A DNA stretch of 64,000 bases, taken from positions 1-64,000 of the forward strand of contig CAKSVD010000006.1 of NCBI GenBank assembly GCA_934503275.1, written 5' to 3'. Source of the stretch: an uncultured Faecalibacterium sp. GTDB lineage: Bacteria > Bacillota > Clostridia > Oscillospirales > Ruminococcaceae. Within the stretch, counting starts at the first letter, position 1. Each line of letters starts with the position of its first letter. This document shows positions 22,903-31,844 of the stretch, one piece after another. Position numbers and translations under genes: made by a program. The notes beneath the pieces are model-generated. The model was not told the origin of the DNA. It made no database searches and worked only from the letters and a program-made list of their open reading frames with translations.

Positions 22903-23853
22903 ATGAAGGAATACGCATTTGGCATCGATCTGGGCGGCACCACTGCCAAGGTCGGCCTGTTCACCACCAGCGGCAAGCTGCTGGAAAAGTGGGAGGTAGG
23001 CACCGATACTTCTAATAACGGTGCTCACATTCTGGAAAATCTGGCTGCTGCCGTGCAGCAGAAGATGCAGGAAAAGGGTCTGTCCGCAGACGAAGTCGAG
23101 GGTGTCGGTCTGGGCGTGCCCGGCCCGGTGCTGGATTCCAGCATCGTGCCCATCGTGTGTGCAAACCTTGGCGGCTGGGGCAACCGCAACGTGTCCATTG
23201 AACTCAGCGAACTGCTGGGCGGCATCCGGGTGCTGGTGGGCAACGACGCCAACGTGGCGGCTCTGGGCGAGATCTGGATGGGCACGGCACAGGGCTGCCG
23301 CAGCGCAGTCATGGTCACGCTGGGCACCGGCGTGGGCGGCGGTGTCATCGTGAACGGCAAGGTCATCGACGGTGCTCACGGTGCCGGCGGCGAGATCGGC
23401 CACATCACCGTCAACCCCCACGAGACTGCCGTCTGCGGCTGCGGCAAGCGCGGCTGCCTTGAGCAGTATTCCAGCGCCACCGGCGTTGTGCGCTGCATGA
23501 AGAAGCTGCTGGACGCAAACCCGGACACCGCCTGCACCCTGCGCGGCAAGGACTTTGAAGCCAAGGACGTGTTCGACGCCGCCCGCGCCGGGGACGCACT
23601 GGCCGCCCGCGAGGTGGACGAGATGGCTTCTACGCTGGGTATGGCGCTGGCCAACATTGCCGCCACCACCGACCCCGAGATGTTCATGATCGGCGGCGGC
23701 GTGGCCCGCGCCGGAGAGATCCTCTTCGACCCGCTGGTGCGCCACTACAAGCAGTACGCCTTCCAGTCCTGCAAGGAGACCCCCATCAAGGCCGCCAGCC
23801 TTGGCAATGACGCCGGTATTTACGGCGCCGTGCGCCTGATCGTGGGTGCCTGA
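22903..23853 (+). CDS. glcK: ROK family glucokinase
   Basis: This 316-aa sugar kinase of the ROK family begins YAFGIDLGGTTAKVGL (ATP-binding), has the catalytic Asp in LVGNDANVAALGE, and the ROK zinc motif built from His in EIGHITVNP and Cys in CGCGKRGCLEQYSSATG. It phosphorylates free glucose (or a related hexose) in the cytoplasm. The ATG at 22903 follows AAAGGGG by 8 nt; the longer frame from 22870 lacks a site. Related ROK kinases also act on GlcNAc or mannose, so the sugar is likely but not certain. Confidence 0.9.
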   Translation: MKEYAFGIDLGGTTAKVGLFTTSGKLLEKWEVGTDTSNNGAHILENLAAAVQQKMQEKGLSADEVEGVGLGVPGPVLDSSIVPIVCANLGGWGNRNVSIELSELLGGIRVLVGNDANVAALGEIWMGTAQGCRSAVMVTLGTGVGGGVIVNGKVIDGAHGAGGEIGHITVNPHETAVCGCGKRGCLEQYSSATGVVRCMKKLLDANPDTACTLRGKDFEAKDVFDAARAGDALAAREVDEMASTLGMALANIAATTDPEMFMIGGGVARAGEILFDPLVRHYKQYAFQSCKETPIKAASLGNDAGIYGAVRLIVGA

Positions 23854-23875
23854 TAAGGGAATAACGACAGCTTTC

Positions 23876-23911
23876 AAACCAGCCAAGCCTGCGGGCTTGG
23901 CTGGTTTTGTT
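23876..23911 (+). terminator. Terminator after glcK
   Basis: AAACCAGCCAAGC and GCTTGGCTGGTTT form a 13-bp stem closed by the UNCG-type loop C(TGCG)G, followed by TGTTTTT. Confidence 0.85.
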
Positions 23912-23981
23912 TTTACGGGAGATAAAACAAGTCTGATTTTCCAAAAGCGTTGCATATCAGCGCAAAAAAGCAACTGCCGTC

Positions 23982-24010
23982 TTGTTTATTTTGTACATTT
24001 ATGCTAAAAT
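23982..24010 (+). promoter_or_regulatory. Promoter of the 5'-nucleotidase gene
   Basis: TTGTTT (23982-23987) and TAAAAT (24005-24010) are 17 nt apart. The leader to the ATG is about 100 nt. Confidence 0.6.
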
Positions 24011-24116
24011 AACGGACGGATAGTTGATTTTTATAGAACGATATTACTTTTTCAGATGCTGTAAGAGATCGGCTGAGCCGAAAAAAAATAAGGACGCAAC
24101 AAAAGGAGAACACGCC

Positions 24117-26069
24117 ATGAAGAAATTTTTTTCCATGACAGTGGCCGTGCTGCTGCTGTTTTCGGTGCTGCTGGGCATTCCCGCCGCCTATGGGCAGGCA
24201 CCGGAGACGGGCAAAACGCTGGACATCCTGTTCAGCCACGACACCCACTCCCACCTGAACGCCTTTACCACCGTGGTGGAGGACGAGGAAACGGACATCG
24301 GCGGCTTTGCCCGCGCCAACACCCTCATCAAGGCGCAGCGCGACAAAGACCCGGACATCCTTGTGATCGATGGCGGTGACTTTTCCATGGGCACCCTGAT
24401 CCAGACGGTGTTTGAAACACAGGCCGCAGAGCTGCGGATGCTGGGCTACATGGGCTACGATGTGACCACCTTCGGCAACCACGAGTTCGACTACCGTTCC
24501 AAGGGTCTTGCCAATATGCTTACCAGCGCCCGCACCTCCGGCGATGCCGTCCCGGCCATCGTGGTCTGCAATGTGGACTGGGATGCCATGGAGGCCGCAG
24601 GCCTCACCGAGGGCCAGCAGCTGCTCAAAGACGCCTTTGCCGCCTACGGCGTGCAGGACTACACCGTGGTGCAAAAGGGCGATGTGCGCATTGCCGTGGT
24701 GGGCGTTTTCGGCAAGGACGCCCTCTCCTGTGCACCCACCTGCGAACTGAAATTCAAGGACCCGGTACAGGCGGTAAAGGCCACCGTGGCAGAGATCAAG
24801 GCGAGCGAAAACGTGGATATGATCGTCTGCGTTTCCCACAGCGGCACTTGGGACGACCCCAAAAAGTCTGAGGACGAGCTGCTGGCCAAGGGCGTGCCCG
24901 AGCTGGACCTCATCCTGAGCGGACACACCCACAGCCGCATCCGGGAGCCCATCCGGCACGGGGACACCTATGTGGTGTCCTGCGGCGAGTACGGCAAAAA
25001 TCTGGGCAGCCTTTCCATGGCACAGAAAGCGGACGGACGCTGGCAGGTGACCGATTACCAGCTGATCCCCATCACTGCCGACATTCCCGCCGATGCGGAC
25101 ACGCAAGAGGTCATCGACCGCTTTATGGACACGGTGGACGAGGACTATCTGGCGCAGTTCGGCTACACCAAGGATCAGGTGCTGGCAGAAAATGACGTTG
25201 TTTTCTCCAATCTGAAGGATCTGGAAAAGGTGCACACCGAGCACAATCTGGGCGATATCATCGCAGATGCCTATGTGTATGCGGTGGAGAACGCCGCCGA
25301 CTATGACGGTGTACCGGTGGATCTGGCTGTTGTGCCCAGCGGCACGGTGCGCGACACCTACGCCCGGGGCGATATCACAGTGGAGCAGGTGTTCAACTCC
25401 TTCTCGCTGGGCATCGGCGCGGACGGCGTGCCGGGCTATCCCCTCATCGAGGTCTACCTCACCGGCAAGGAGCTGCGCACCGCCGCCGAGATCGACGCTT
25501 CCGTGTCGGATTTCATGACCACGGCGCGGTTGTATTGCAGCGGCCTGAACTTTACCTATAACCCCCACCGCCTGTTGCTGAACAAGGTGACGGACGTCTA
25601 TCTGGTCAAGGACGGGCAGCGCGTGGAACTGCAGGATGACAAGTTGTACCGCATCGTGGCAGACCTTTACAGCGGGCAGATGCTGAGCGCTGTCACGGAT
25701 ATGTCCTACGGCATTCTGTCCATCGTGCCGAAGTACGCCGACGGCACCCCCATCGAAGATTTTGAGGACGTTATCATCACTGAAAACGGCAGGGAACTGA
25801 AGGGCTGGGACGCCATTGCGCGGTACATGGCCTCGTTCGAGGATACCGACGGCGACGGCATCGGCAATGTGCCGGACTACTACAGCACCCTGCACGACCG
25901 CAAAAAAGTGGAGGACAGCCGCAGCCTTGCCGCGCTGCTGAAAAAGCCCAACCGCTTTGCCTTTATCCTCCTTGGCGTGATCCTCACCGTAATTCTGCTG
26001 GTGGTGTGCCTTGTGCTGCTGCTCCGTAAGCTGGTGCGCAAGCTCCGCCGCAGAAAAAAGACACATTAA
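24117..26069 (+). CDS. Membrane-anchored 5'-nucleotidase/metallophosphatase
   Basis: This 650-aa exported protein of the UshA/5'-nucleotidase family releases phosphate from nucleotides or related esters outside the cell. Residues 1-26 form a signal peptide ending GIPAAYG. The metallophosphatase domain has FSHDTHSHL, GGDFSMG, TFGNHEFDY, VSHSG and SGHTHSR. The C-terminal 5'-nucleotidase domain spans about 345-560. A hydrophobic helix at about 618-638 followed by KLVRKLRRRKK anchors it in the membrane. AAAAGGAGA sits upstream of the ATG at 24117. It is a single-gene unit ended by a strong terminator. Confidence 0.93.
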   Translation: MKKFFSMTVAVLLLFSVLLGIPAAYGQAPETGKTLDILFSHDTHSHLNAFTTVVEDEETDIGGFARANTLIKAQRDKDPDILVIDGGDFSMGTLIQTVFETQAAELRMLGYMGYDVTTFGNHEFDYRSKGLANMLTSARTSGDAVPAIVVCNVDWDAMEAAGLTEGQQLLKDAFAAYGVQDYTVVQKGDVRIAVVGVFGKDALSCAPTCELKFKDPVQAVKATVAEIKASENVDMIVCVSHSGTWDDPKKSEDELLAKGVPELDLILSGHTHSRIREPIRHGDTYVVSCGEYGKNLGSLSMAQKADGRWQVTDYQLIPITADIPADADTQEVIDRFMDTVDEDYLAQFGYTKDQVLAENDVVFSNLKDLEKVHTEHNLGDIIADAYVYAVENAADYDGVPVDLAVVPSGTVRDTYARGDITVEQVFNSFSLGIGADGVPGYPLIEVYLTGKELRTAAEIDASVSDFMTTARLYCSGLNFTYNPHRLLLNKVTDVYLVKDGQRVELQDDKLYRIVADLYSGQMLSAVTDMSYGILSIVPKYADGTPIEDFEDVIITENGRELKGWDAIARYMASFEDTDGDGIGNVPDYYSTLHDRKKVEDSRSLAALLKKPNRFAFILLGVILTVILLVVCLVLLLRKLVRKLRRRKKTH

Positions 26070-26075
26070 AATAGC

Positions 26076-26117
26076 ACAATGCCGGACAGCCTGCGGGCTG
26101 TCCGGCATTGTATTTTT
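26076..26117. terminator. Convergent terminator (UNCG loop)
   Basis: ACAATGCCGGACAGC and GCTGTCCGGCATTGT form a perfect 15-bp stem with loop CTGCGG and a T-run. It lies between the convergent 5'-nucleotidase and HAD genes. Confidence 0.85.
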
Positions 26118-26121
26118 ACAA

Positions 26122-26775
26122 TCAGAATCTTCCCTTCTGCAAACCGTCCAGCACCTCGTACAAATCGCGGCACTCGGTGGTGTACAGGCGGCGCATCTCG
26201 TCGTTGGCGGGGGCCATGTCCGGCACCATCACGGTAACAAAGTGCCCGGCGGCACCGGCGCGCACGCCGTTGTAGCTGTCCTCCAGTACAAGGGTGCGGC
26301 CGGGCGCAGTGCCCAGTGCCTCGGCGGCGCGCAGAAAAATTTCCGGGTCAGGCTTGGAGGCCGAGAACTGCTCGCCGGAGATGACCGCCTTGAAGTAGTG
26401 GGTCAGTCCCCAGCCGTCCAAATGGTGCCGGATAGACGCCATCCGGCTGGAGGAGGCCACCACCATGGGGATGTGCTGCGCGTCCAGCCAAGTCAGGATC
26501 TCGTCCAGCCCGGGCTTTTTGGGCGGCGGTGCCTGAAAGGCCTTTTCCGCCTGCGCGTGCAGCGCCGCGATGATGGCATCCGTGTCGCAGTTTTCCCCGT
26601 AGAAGCGGCGCAGCACCGCCCGCATGGAGTCCCCCGCCGTGCCGCGGGCGGCAACATCCAGCCCTTCCTTATAAGAAAGCCCAAGGGTGGCCAGTGCCGG
26701 TGCCCACAGGGTGGCCCAGACTCTCTCGGTGTCGAACATCAGGCCGTCCATATCAAAAATAACGCCGTCGATCAT
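26122..26775 (-). CDS. HAD hydrolase, beta-phosphoglucomutase-like
   Basis: This 217-aa haloacid dehalogenase superfamily enzyme has motif I DMDGLMFDTE (nucleophile and acid Asp), motif II VASSS, the Lys of motif III in SASKPDPEIF and motif IV VLEDSYNGVRAG, with a helical cap between I and II. This arrangement fits phosphatases or mutases of the beta-phosphoglucomutase group (YcjU/GS1 type). AAGGAG is 9 nt before the ATG at 26775. It runs convergent with the 5'-nucleotidase. The substrate is likely a small sugar or nucleotide phosphate. Confidence 0.88.
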   Translation of the reverse strand: MIDGVIFDMDGLMFDTERVWATLWAPALATLGLSYKEGLDVAARGTAGDSMRAVLRRFYGENCDTDAIIAALHAQAEKAFQAPPPKKPGLDEILTWLDAQHIPMVVASSSRMASIRHHLDGWGLTHYFKAVISGEQFSASKPDPEIFLRAAEALGTAPGRTLVLEDSYNGVRAGAAGHFVTVMVPDMAPANDEMRRLYTTECRDLYEVLDGLQKGRF

Positions 26776-26925
26776 GGCAGTATGCTCCTTCCATAGAAAA
26801 GCGGGGCTGTGCCCCGCAAAGTGCTCTGTGCCCCTATTGTACCATAGATTTGGCAGTTTGCACACCTTTGTGCTCATAATCTGGTGCAACTTACCGGGTG
26901 GAAAGATGAAACATTTTGCGATTCC

Positions 26926-26953
26926 TTGCAAAACCGCTCCGGAACATTATAAT
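26926..26953 (+). promoter_or_regulatory. Promoter of ilvE
   Basis: TTGCAA (26926-26931) and TATAAT (26948-26953) are 16 nt apart, with a leader of about 70 nt. The leader is too short for a T-box and none is visible. Confidence 0.7.
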
Positions 26954-27026
26954 AGAAACCAACATTTGTGTCATAAAGCGCCGGAAATCGTGCGCACGCG
27001 CATAAAAGGAAAGAGGGAAACTCACT

Positions 27027-28106
27027 ATGTTGGATATCAAGATCACCCGCACGGCTGCGCCCAAGGCAAAGCCCACCGATGAGACGAAGCTTGGCTTCGG
27101 CAAAAAGTTCTCTGACCATATGTTCGTCATGGATTACACCGAGGGCGAGGGCTGGCACGATGCCCGCATCGTCCCCTATGGCCCCTTTGAGCTGGACCCC
27201 GCCACCGTGGTGTTCCACTACGCACAGGAGATCTTTGAGGGCATGAAGGCCTACCGCACCGCCGACGACACCGTGCAGCTGTTCCGCCCGGACTGCAACG
27301 CCAAGCGTTTTCAGGATTCTGCCGACCGTCTGTGCATCCCCAAGATCCCGGTAGAGGACTACATTCAGGCTGTCAAGGCTCTGGTAGACGTGGACCGCGA
27401 CTGGGTGCCCCACACCGACGGCGCTTCCCTGTACATCCGTCCCTTCATCTTTGCCAATGATGTGGGTCTGGGCGTGCACGCCTCCAAGCACTATATCTTC
27501 TGCATCATCTGCGCTCCCTCCGGCGCTTACTACGCCGAGGGCATCAACCCCGTGCGCATCTATGTGGAGGACGAGTATATCCGCGCCGCCCCGGGTCTGA
27601 CCGGCTTTACCAAGTGCGGCGGCAACTACGCCGCCTCCATCAAGGCCGGCGAGCTGGCCGAGGAGCAGGGCTACGCACAGGTGCTGTGGCTGGACGGCGT
27701 TGAGAAGAAGTACGTTGAAGAAGTTGGCAGCATGAACATCATGTTCAAGATCGACGGCAAGGTTTACACCGCCGCTACCGTGGGCACCGTGCTGCCCGGC
27801 GTCACCCGCCGCAGCTGCATCGAACTGCTGAAGGACTGGGGCTACGAGGTCGTTGAGGGCAAGATCGCCATTGCCGACATCATGGCTGCTGCCCGCGAAG
27901 GCAAGCTGGAAGAGGTGTTCGGCACCGGTACCGCCGCTGTTGTCTCCCCCGTCAAGGAACTGGTCTGGAAGGGCGAGCACGCCTTCATCGGTGACGGCAA
28001 GATCGGCCCTGTCACCCAGAAGCTGTACGACACCATGACCGGTATGCAGTGGGGCAAGCTGCCCGACACCAAGGGCTGGATCGTGCCTGTGGAAAAGCAA
28101 TACTAA
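27027..28106 (+). CDS. ilvE: Branched-chain amino acid aminotransferase
   Basis: This 359-aa PLP enzyme of fold type IV makes the last step to Leu, Ile and Val from their keto acids with glutamate. Family features include VFHYAQEIFEGMKAYR, the PLP lysine in GGNYAASIKAGELAEEQGY, VEEVGSMNIMF and GTVLPGVTRRSCIEL. Length and order match BCAT class II (eukaryote/Firmicutes long type). Codon use is strongly biased to common codons, suggesting high expression. It is a monocistronic unit with a clear promoter and terminator. Confidence 0.95.
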   Translation: MLDIKITRTAAPKAKPTDETKLGFGKKFSDHMFVMDYTEGEGWHDARIVPYGPFELDPATVVFHYAQEIFEGMKAYRTADDTVQLFRPDCNAKRFQDSADRLCIPKIPVEDYIQAVKALVDVDRDWVPHTDGASLYIRPFIFANDVGLGVHASKHYIFCIICAPSGAYYAEGINPVRIYVEDEYIRAAPGLTGFTKCGGNYAASIKAGELAEEQGYAQVLWLDGVEKKYVEEVGSMNIMFKIDGKVYTAATVGTVLPGVTRRSCIELLKDWGYEVVEGKIAIADIMAAAREGKLEEVFGTGTAAVVSPVKELVWKGEHAFIGDGKIGPVTQKLYDTMTGMQWGKLPDTKGWIVPVEKQY

Positions 28107-28133
28107 GAAGCCGCCTGTCACCCTACGGCTTTT

Positions 28134-28174
28134 AAAGGGACTGTTGCACACCGTCTGGGGCAACAGTCCCTTTT
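28134..28174 (+). terminator. Terminator of ilvE
   Basis: AAAGGGACTGTTGC pairs with GCAACAGTCCCTTTT around a 12-nt loop, 28 nt after the stop. Confidence 0.8.
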
Positions 28175-28179
28175 GCATC

Positions 28180-28320
28180 ACCGCAGATGCCGTTTGCCGT
28201 CACGGCTCCTCCCGTGAAAATGCGTTTGTCGCGGCCCGCAGGCCGCGACAAACGCGAAATTTATAATATTCTTTCCGCTGAATATGGCTAGAGCGCAAGC
28301 GGAAGCCATTCTAAATCGTC
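28180..28320 (-). repeat. Hairpin-cassette repeat, copy A
   Basis: Minus-strand copy of a four-member family. Conserved parts are the left block ending ATTCAGCGGAAA (28278-28267) and the right block starting TTTTCACGGGAGGAGCCG. The central hairpin (28222-28255) is GCGTTTGTCGCGGC with its exact complement and loop CTGCGG. The stem differs from every other copy. Copy A fills most of the 333-bp gap between ilvE and the next gene. Confidence 0.75.
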
Positions 28321-28439
28321 CCGCCGCCCCTTTGCGCATAAAGATTGCAATTCCCGCCGCATGGTGCTACACTACCTATAAAGGGCGTTGGCTTGCCGCC
28401 TGTGCCCTTTGCAGGAAGATTTGAGAGGAAAGAAGCACC

Positions 28440-29210
28440 ATGATCAAAAAATGGAGCATGAGTTACCCGGCGGTCAACGGCACCGAGCAGCGCCGGGCGT
28501 ATGTCTACCTGCCCACCATGTACGAGGCGCAGCCGGAGCGCCGGTTTCCCGTGCTGTATATGTTCGATGGGCAGAACGTGTTTTTCAACGAGGATGCCAC
28601 CTACGGTAAAAGCTGGGGCGTGGCAGATTATCTGGACTATACCGACACCCCGCTGATCGTGGCGGCCATCGAGTGCAACGCCGGGGCAAACAACGAGCGT
28701 CTGGTGGAGTATTCTCCCTACCGCTTCGATGACCCCACCTACGGCCACTTTGACGGCAAGGGACAGGCCACCATGAACTGGTTCATCCACCGGTTCAAGC
28801 CTTTGATCGACCAGAATTTCCGCACCCTGCCGGACAGGGCGCATACCTTTATCGGCGGCAGCAGCATGGGCGGGCTGATGAGCCTGTACGCCCTGCTGCA
28901 ATATAACGATACCTACAGCCGCGCAGCGGCGCTGTCGCCCTCTATCTGGGTGGCACCGGATAAGCTTTCCGGCCTTGTGGGGCGCGCAAAACTTGACCCC
29001 GGCACGGTGTTGTACATGGATTACGGCTCCCGGGAGATGGGCAACCACGATGGCATCCGCCGGGAGTTTTCTGCCTTGAGCGGCAAGCTGATGACCCGGG
29101 GCATCCACCTGACCAGCCGCATCGTGCCCGGCGGCACCCACTGCGAGGCCAGCTGGGAAAAGCAGCTGCCCTTCGTGTTCCACACCCTGCTATATGAGGT
29201 GGAGGAATAA
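28440..29210 (+). CDS. Alpha/beta-hydrolase fold esterase (first of a trio)
   Basis: This 256-aa protein of the putative esterase family (Esterase D, Fes, antigen-85 fold) has FPVLYMFDGQNVFFN, PLIVAAIECNAG, the nucleophile elbow GGSSMGG (Ser142), LSPSIWVAP, the likely acid in YMDYGSREMG and the His in PGGTHCEASW. There is no signal peptide, so it works in the cytoplasm. It stands directly before a second, different hydrolase and an ATP-grasp ligase on the same strand. GAGAGGAAAG lies upstream of the ATG. The substrate is unknown. Confidence 0.87.
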   Translation: MIKKWSMSYPAVNGTEQRRAYVYLPTMYEAQPERRFPVLYMFDGQNVFFNEDATYGKSWGVADYLDYTDTPLIVAAIECNAGANNERLVEYSPYRFDDPTYGHFDGKGQATMNWFIHRFKPLIDQNFRTLPDRAHTFIGGSSMGGLMSLYALLQYNDTYSRAAALSPSIWVAPDKLSGLVGRAKLDPGTVLYMDYGSREMGNHDGIRREFSALSGKLMTRGIHLTSRIVPGGTHCEASWEKQLPFVFHTLLYEVEE

Positions 29211-29216
29211 AAGAAG

Positions 29217-29252
29217 GGTGACAGCTTCCCCCGGCCGGGGGAAGCCTTTGTC
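29217..29252. repeat. Short CCCCCGGCCGGGGG repeat, copy a
   Basis: GTGACAGCTTCCCCCGGCC followed by its palindromic partner lies in the 83-bp gap between the two esterase genes. Longer relatives occur at 31747-31800, 33512-33700 and 43514-43660. Confidence 0.7.
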
Positions 29253-29293
29253 TACCGACACCATAGCACGACAACATCAAAGGAGGAAACACC

Positions 29294-30052
29294 ATGGAGA
29301 TGCAGTATTTTAAAGAGTACAGTCCGGAGCTGGGCCGGGATATGGAGTGCAAGCTTTACGGCCATGCAGGCCGCCCGATGCTGTATATCCCCTGTCAGGA
29401 CGGCCGTTTTTTCGATTTTGAAAACTTCCACATGACCGACACTCTTGCCCCGTGGATCGAGTCCGGGCAGATCATGGTGCTTTCCATCGACACCATGGAT
29501 CAGGAAACATGGTCGGACGCACAGGGCAACCCCTATTGGCGCATCCGCCGCTACGAGCAGTGGCTGCGCTACATCACCCGCGAGGTCGCCCCGAAGCTTC
29601 AGCAGCTGGCGCAGCAGCGCAACGGCTGGAGCGATCTGCCCGGCATCATCGCTTTCGGGTGCAGTCTGGGTGCCACCCATGCGGTAAACCTGTACCTGCG
29701 CCGCCCGGATATCTTCTGCGGCTGTCTGGCGCTCAGCGGCATCTACACCGCCTACTACGGCTTTGGCAACTACATGGACGAACTGGTGTACATGAACTCC
29801 CCCGTGGACTACATGAAGAACTTCCCGGAGGATCACCCCTATATGCAGCTGTTCCGCAGCCAGAAGGCGGTCATCTGCTGTGGTCAGGGAGACTGGGAAC
29901 AGCCGGACACCACATGGCTGCTCAAGCGCATCTTTGAGGCAAAGCATATCCCCATCTGGGTAGACCTGTGGGGACACGATGTCAACCACGACTGGAACTG
30001 GTGGTATAAGCAGGTGGCGTACTATATGCCCTACGTTCTGGGCCAACAGTGA
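29294..30052 (+). CDS. Alpha/beta-hydrolase fold protein (second of the trio)
   Basis: This 252-aa protein belongs to the same broad esterase superfamily but is quite different from its neighbour. It starts MEMQYFKEYSPELGRDMECKLY, has GRPMLYIPCQDGRFFDFENF, a nucleophile elbow FGCSLGATHA (Ser near 124), CLALSGIYTAYYGFG and a terminal WGHDVNHDWNWW that supplies the His. No signal peptide. AAAGGAGG precedes the ATG. Position between the first esterase and the ATP-grasp gene suggests a shared pathway. Confidence 0.82.
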   Translation: MEMQYFKEYSPELGRDMECKLYGHAGRPMLYIPCQDGRFFDFENFHMTDTLAPWIESGQIMVLSIDTMDQETWSDAQGNPYWRIRRYEQWLRYITREVAPKLQQLAQQRNGWSDLPGIIAFGCSLGATHAVNLYLRRPDIFCGCLALSGIYTAYYGFGNYMDELVYMNSPVDYMKNFPEDHPYMQLFRSQKAVICCGQGDWEQPDTTWLLKRIFEAKHIPIWVDLWGHDVNHDWNWWYKQVAYYMPYVLGQQ

Positions 30053-30070
30053 CCCATCCCATGAAAAAAC

Positions 30071-30106
30071 GGCACAACGGCGCGTCCATGGACGCGCCGT
30101 TGTGCC
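30071..30106. repeat. 36-bp perfect palindrome
   Basis: GGCACAACGGCGCGTCC followed by AT and its exact complement is centred on CCATGG. An A-run on its left means it would act as a terminator only for minus-strand transcription, although no minus-strand gene lies here. It sits between the second hydrolase and the ATP-grasp gene. Confidence 0.7.
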
Positions 30107-30179
30107 CCAATTTAAAGTCTGTCCCGCCCCGCAGGGGCTTTTGCAATAGAGGTAACGGAAAGAGGAATCAACAAACACC

Positions 30180-31463
30180 ATGCAGAACTTTATTTTTATC
30201 TCCCCCAACTTCCCCACGAACTACTGGCAGTTCTGCCGGGAACTGAAAAACAACGGCCTGAACGTGCTGGGCATCGGTGACCAGCCCTACGAGGAACTGA
30301 AGCCCGAACTGAAGGCAAGCCTGAACGAGTACTACAAGGTAAACAGCTTGGAAAACTACGACGAGGTGTACCGCGCCGTAGCCTTTTTCACCTTCAAGTA
30401 TGGCCGCATCGACTGGCTGGAGTCCAACAATGAATACTGGCTGGAGCGGGATGCCGCCCTGCGCACCGATTTCCACATCACCAGCGGCTTCCAGACCTCT
30501 GATATGCCCCGCATCAAGTACAAGAGCAAGATGAAGGAGTACTATCAGAAGGCTGGTATCGCCACCGCCCGCTACCACATGGTGGACGATTTTGCAGGCT
30601 GCAAGGCCTTTGTGGCGCAGGTGGGCTACCCGGTGGTGGTCAAGCCGGACAACGGCGTGGGCGCTTCGGATACCCACCGCCTTTCCACCGACAAGGAGCT
30701 GGAGGAATTTCTGGCCTACAAGGAAAAAGAGCACCCGGATGTGGCCTACATCATGGAGGAGTTCGTGCGCGCCGAGGTGAACAGCTACGATGCCATCATC
30801 GACGCCCACGGCAACCCCATCTTTGAGGCGGGCAACGTAAGCCCGGTGTCCATCATGGACATTGTGAACAACGATGACAACTCCATCTACTACATCATCA
30901 AGGATCTGCCGGAGGACACCCGCGCCGCGGGTCGTGCCGCCGTCAAGAGTTTTGGGGTGAAGAGCCGCTTTGTTCACTTCGAGTTCTTCCGCATGACCGA
31001 GGATCAGACCAGCATGGGCAAAAAGGGTCAGATCGTGGCCTTGGAGGTCAATATGCGCCCCTGCGGCGGCTTTACCCCGGACATGATCGACTTTGCCCGC
31101 TCCACCAACGTGTACAAGATCTGGGCGGACATGATCGCCTTCGGCGGCACCGATATGCCGGTGGGTGAGCACTACTACTGCGCCTTTGTCGGCCGCCGGG
31201 ACGGCAAGCGTTTCGTTTACAGCCACGAGCAGCTGATGCAGAAGTATCAGGACAATATGCGCATGGTAGACCGCATCCCCGAGGCGCTGTCCGGTGCCAT
31301 GGGCAACCAGATGTATGTGTCCACCTTCTCCACCCGCGATGAGATGGAAAAGTTCTACTCCGATGTGCTGGCCGTCACCGACGCCACCAACGCCAAGGTG
31401 CAGTCCGAGTTGACGAAGGTACTGGCTCTTGGCGAGCCGGAGGCGGCAGTAGCTGAAAAGTAA
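30180..31463 (+). CDS. ATP-grasp ligase (third of the trio)
   Basis: This 427-aa ATP-grasp enzyme would join a carboxylate, activated as acyl phosphate, to an amine or other nucleophile. The pre-ATP-grasp domain (1-120) begins FIFISPNFPTNYWQF. The ATP-grasp core shows YPVVVKPDNGVGASDTH, VAYIMEEFVRAEVNSYD and VALEVNMRPCGGFTPDM, including the metal-binding E-x-N. It resembles biotin-carboxylase-like or peptide-ligase ATP-grasp proteins of unknown product. It follows two esterases on the same strand. The substrate pair is not predictable from sequence. Confidence 0.85.
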   Translation: MQNFIFISPNFPTNYWQFCRELKNNGLNVLGIGDQPYEELKPELKASLNEYYKVNSLENYDEVYRAVAFFTFKYGRIDWLESNNEYWLERDAALRTDFHITSGFQTSDMPRIKYKSKMKEYYQKAGIATARYHMVDDFAGCKAFVAQVGYPVVVKPDNGVGASDTHRLSTDKELEEFLAYKEKEHPDVAYIMEEFVRAEVNSYDAIIDAHGNPIFEAGNVSPVSIMDIVNNDDNSIYYIIKDLPEDTRAAGRAAVKSFGVKSRFVHFEFFRMTEDQTSMGKKGQIVALEVNMRPCGGFTPDMIDFARSTNVYKIWADMIAFGGTDMPVGEHYYCAFVGRRDGKRFVYSHEQLMQKYQDNMRMVDRIPEALSGAMGNQMYVSTFSTRDEMEKFYSDVLAVTDATNAKVQSELTKVLALGEPEAAVAEK

Positions 31464-31746
31464 TTGGGATTGCGCGGCGCAGGGGAAGTTACTACTCGCT
31501 GCAAGCGTGCAGGGACGCTCCGCTGGGCCAGAGGCAGGGAGGGGTGTTCCGACTCCCCCCTCCCTACCTCTGGACTCCACCCACCCCGCAACGGGCCAAG
31601 GGCTACTCGCCCTTGACAATCCTAAAGAAGAAGTCGAAGCACAAAAAAGCTAGCGCTGCGCCAGTCGGCGCTATCGCTTTAACGCTTTTTTCGCTTCTCC
31701 ATTTATAGCCCCTCAGTCTCGCTACGCTCGACAGATTCCCCTTTTT

Positions 31747-31800
31747 GTCACCTGCGGTGACATCTTCCCCCGACCGGGGGAAGTCGGCCCTCTCGGGGGA
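31747..31800. repeat. CCCCCGACCGGGGG repeat, copy b
   Basis: GTCACCTGCGGTGAC (31747-31761) followed by CTTCCCCCGACCGGGGGAAG (31764-31783). The same two-hairpin motif with the same order and spacing occurs in copy c at 33653-33690. Confidence 0.75.
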
Positions 31801-31844
31801 GCAAGCGCTCGCTCGCAGCGCCGCGCTTTCGCAGAAAGCGGCGC

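Noticed and set aside
21841..26108. Long minus-strand frames of about 710 and 731 codons across the FAH, glcK and 5'-nucleotidase genes
   Set aside because: Both are antisense to well-supported genes and have His/Gly/Val-rich, low-complexity translations with no family motifs.
26950..27026. T-box leader before ilvE
   Set aside because: The leader is only about 70 nt long and has no T-box sequence or specifier stem.
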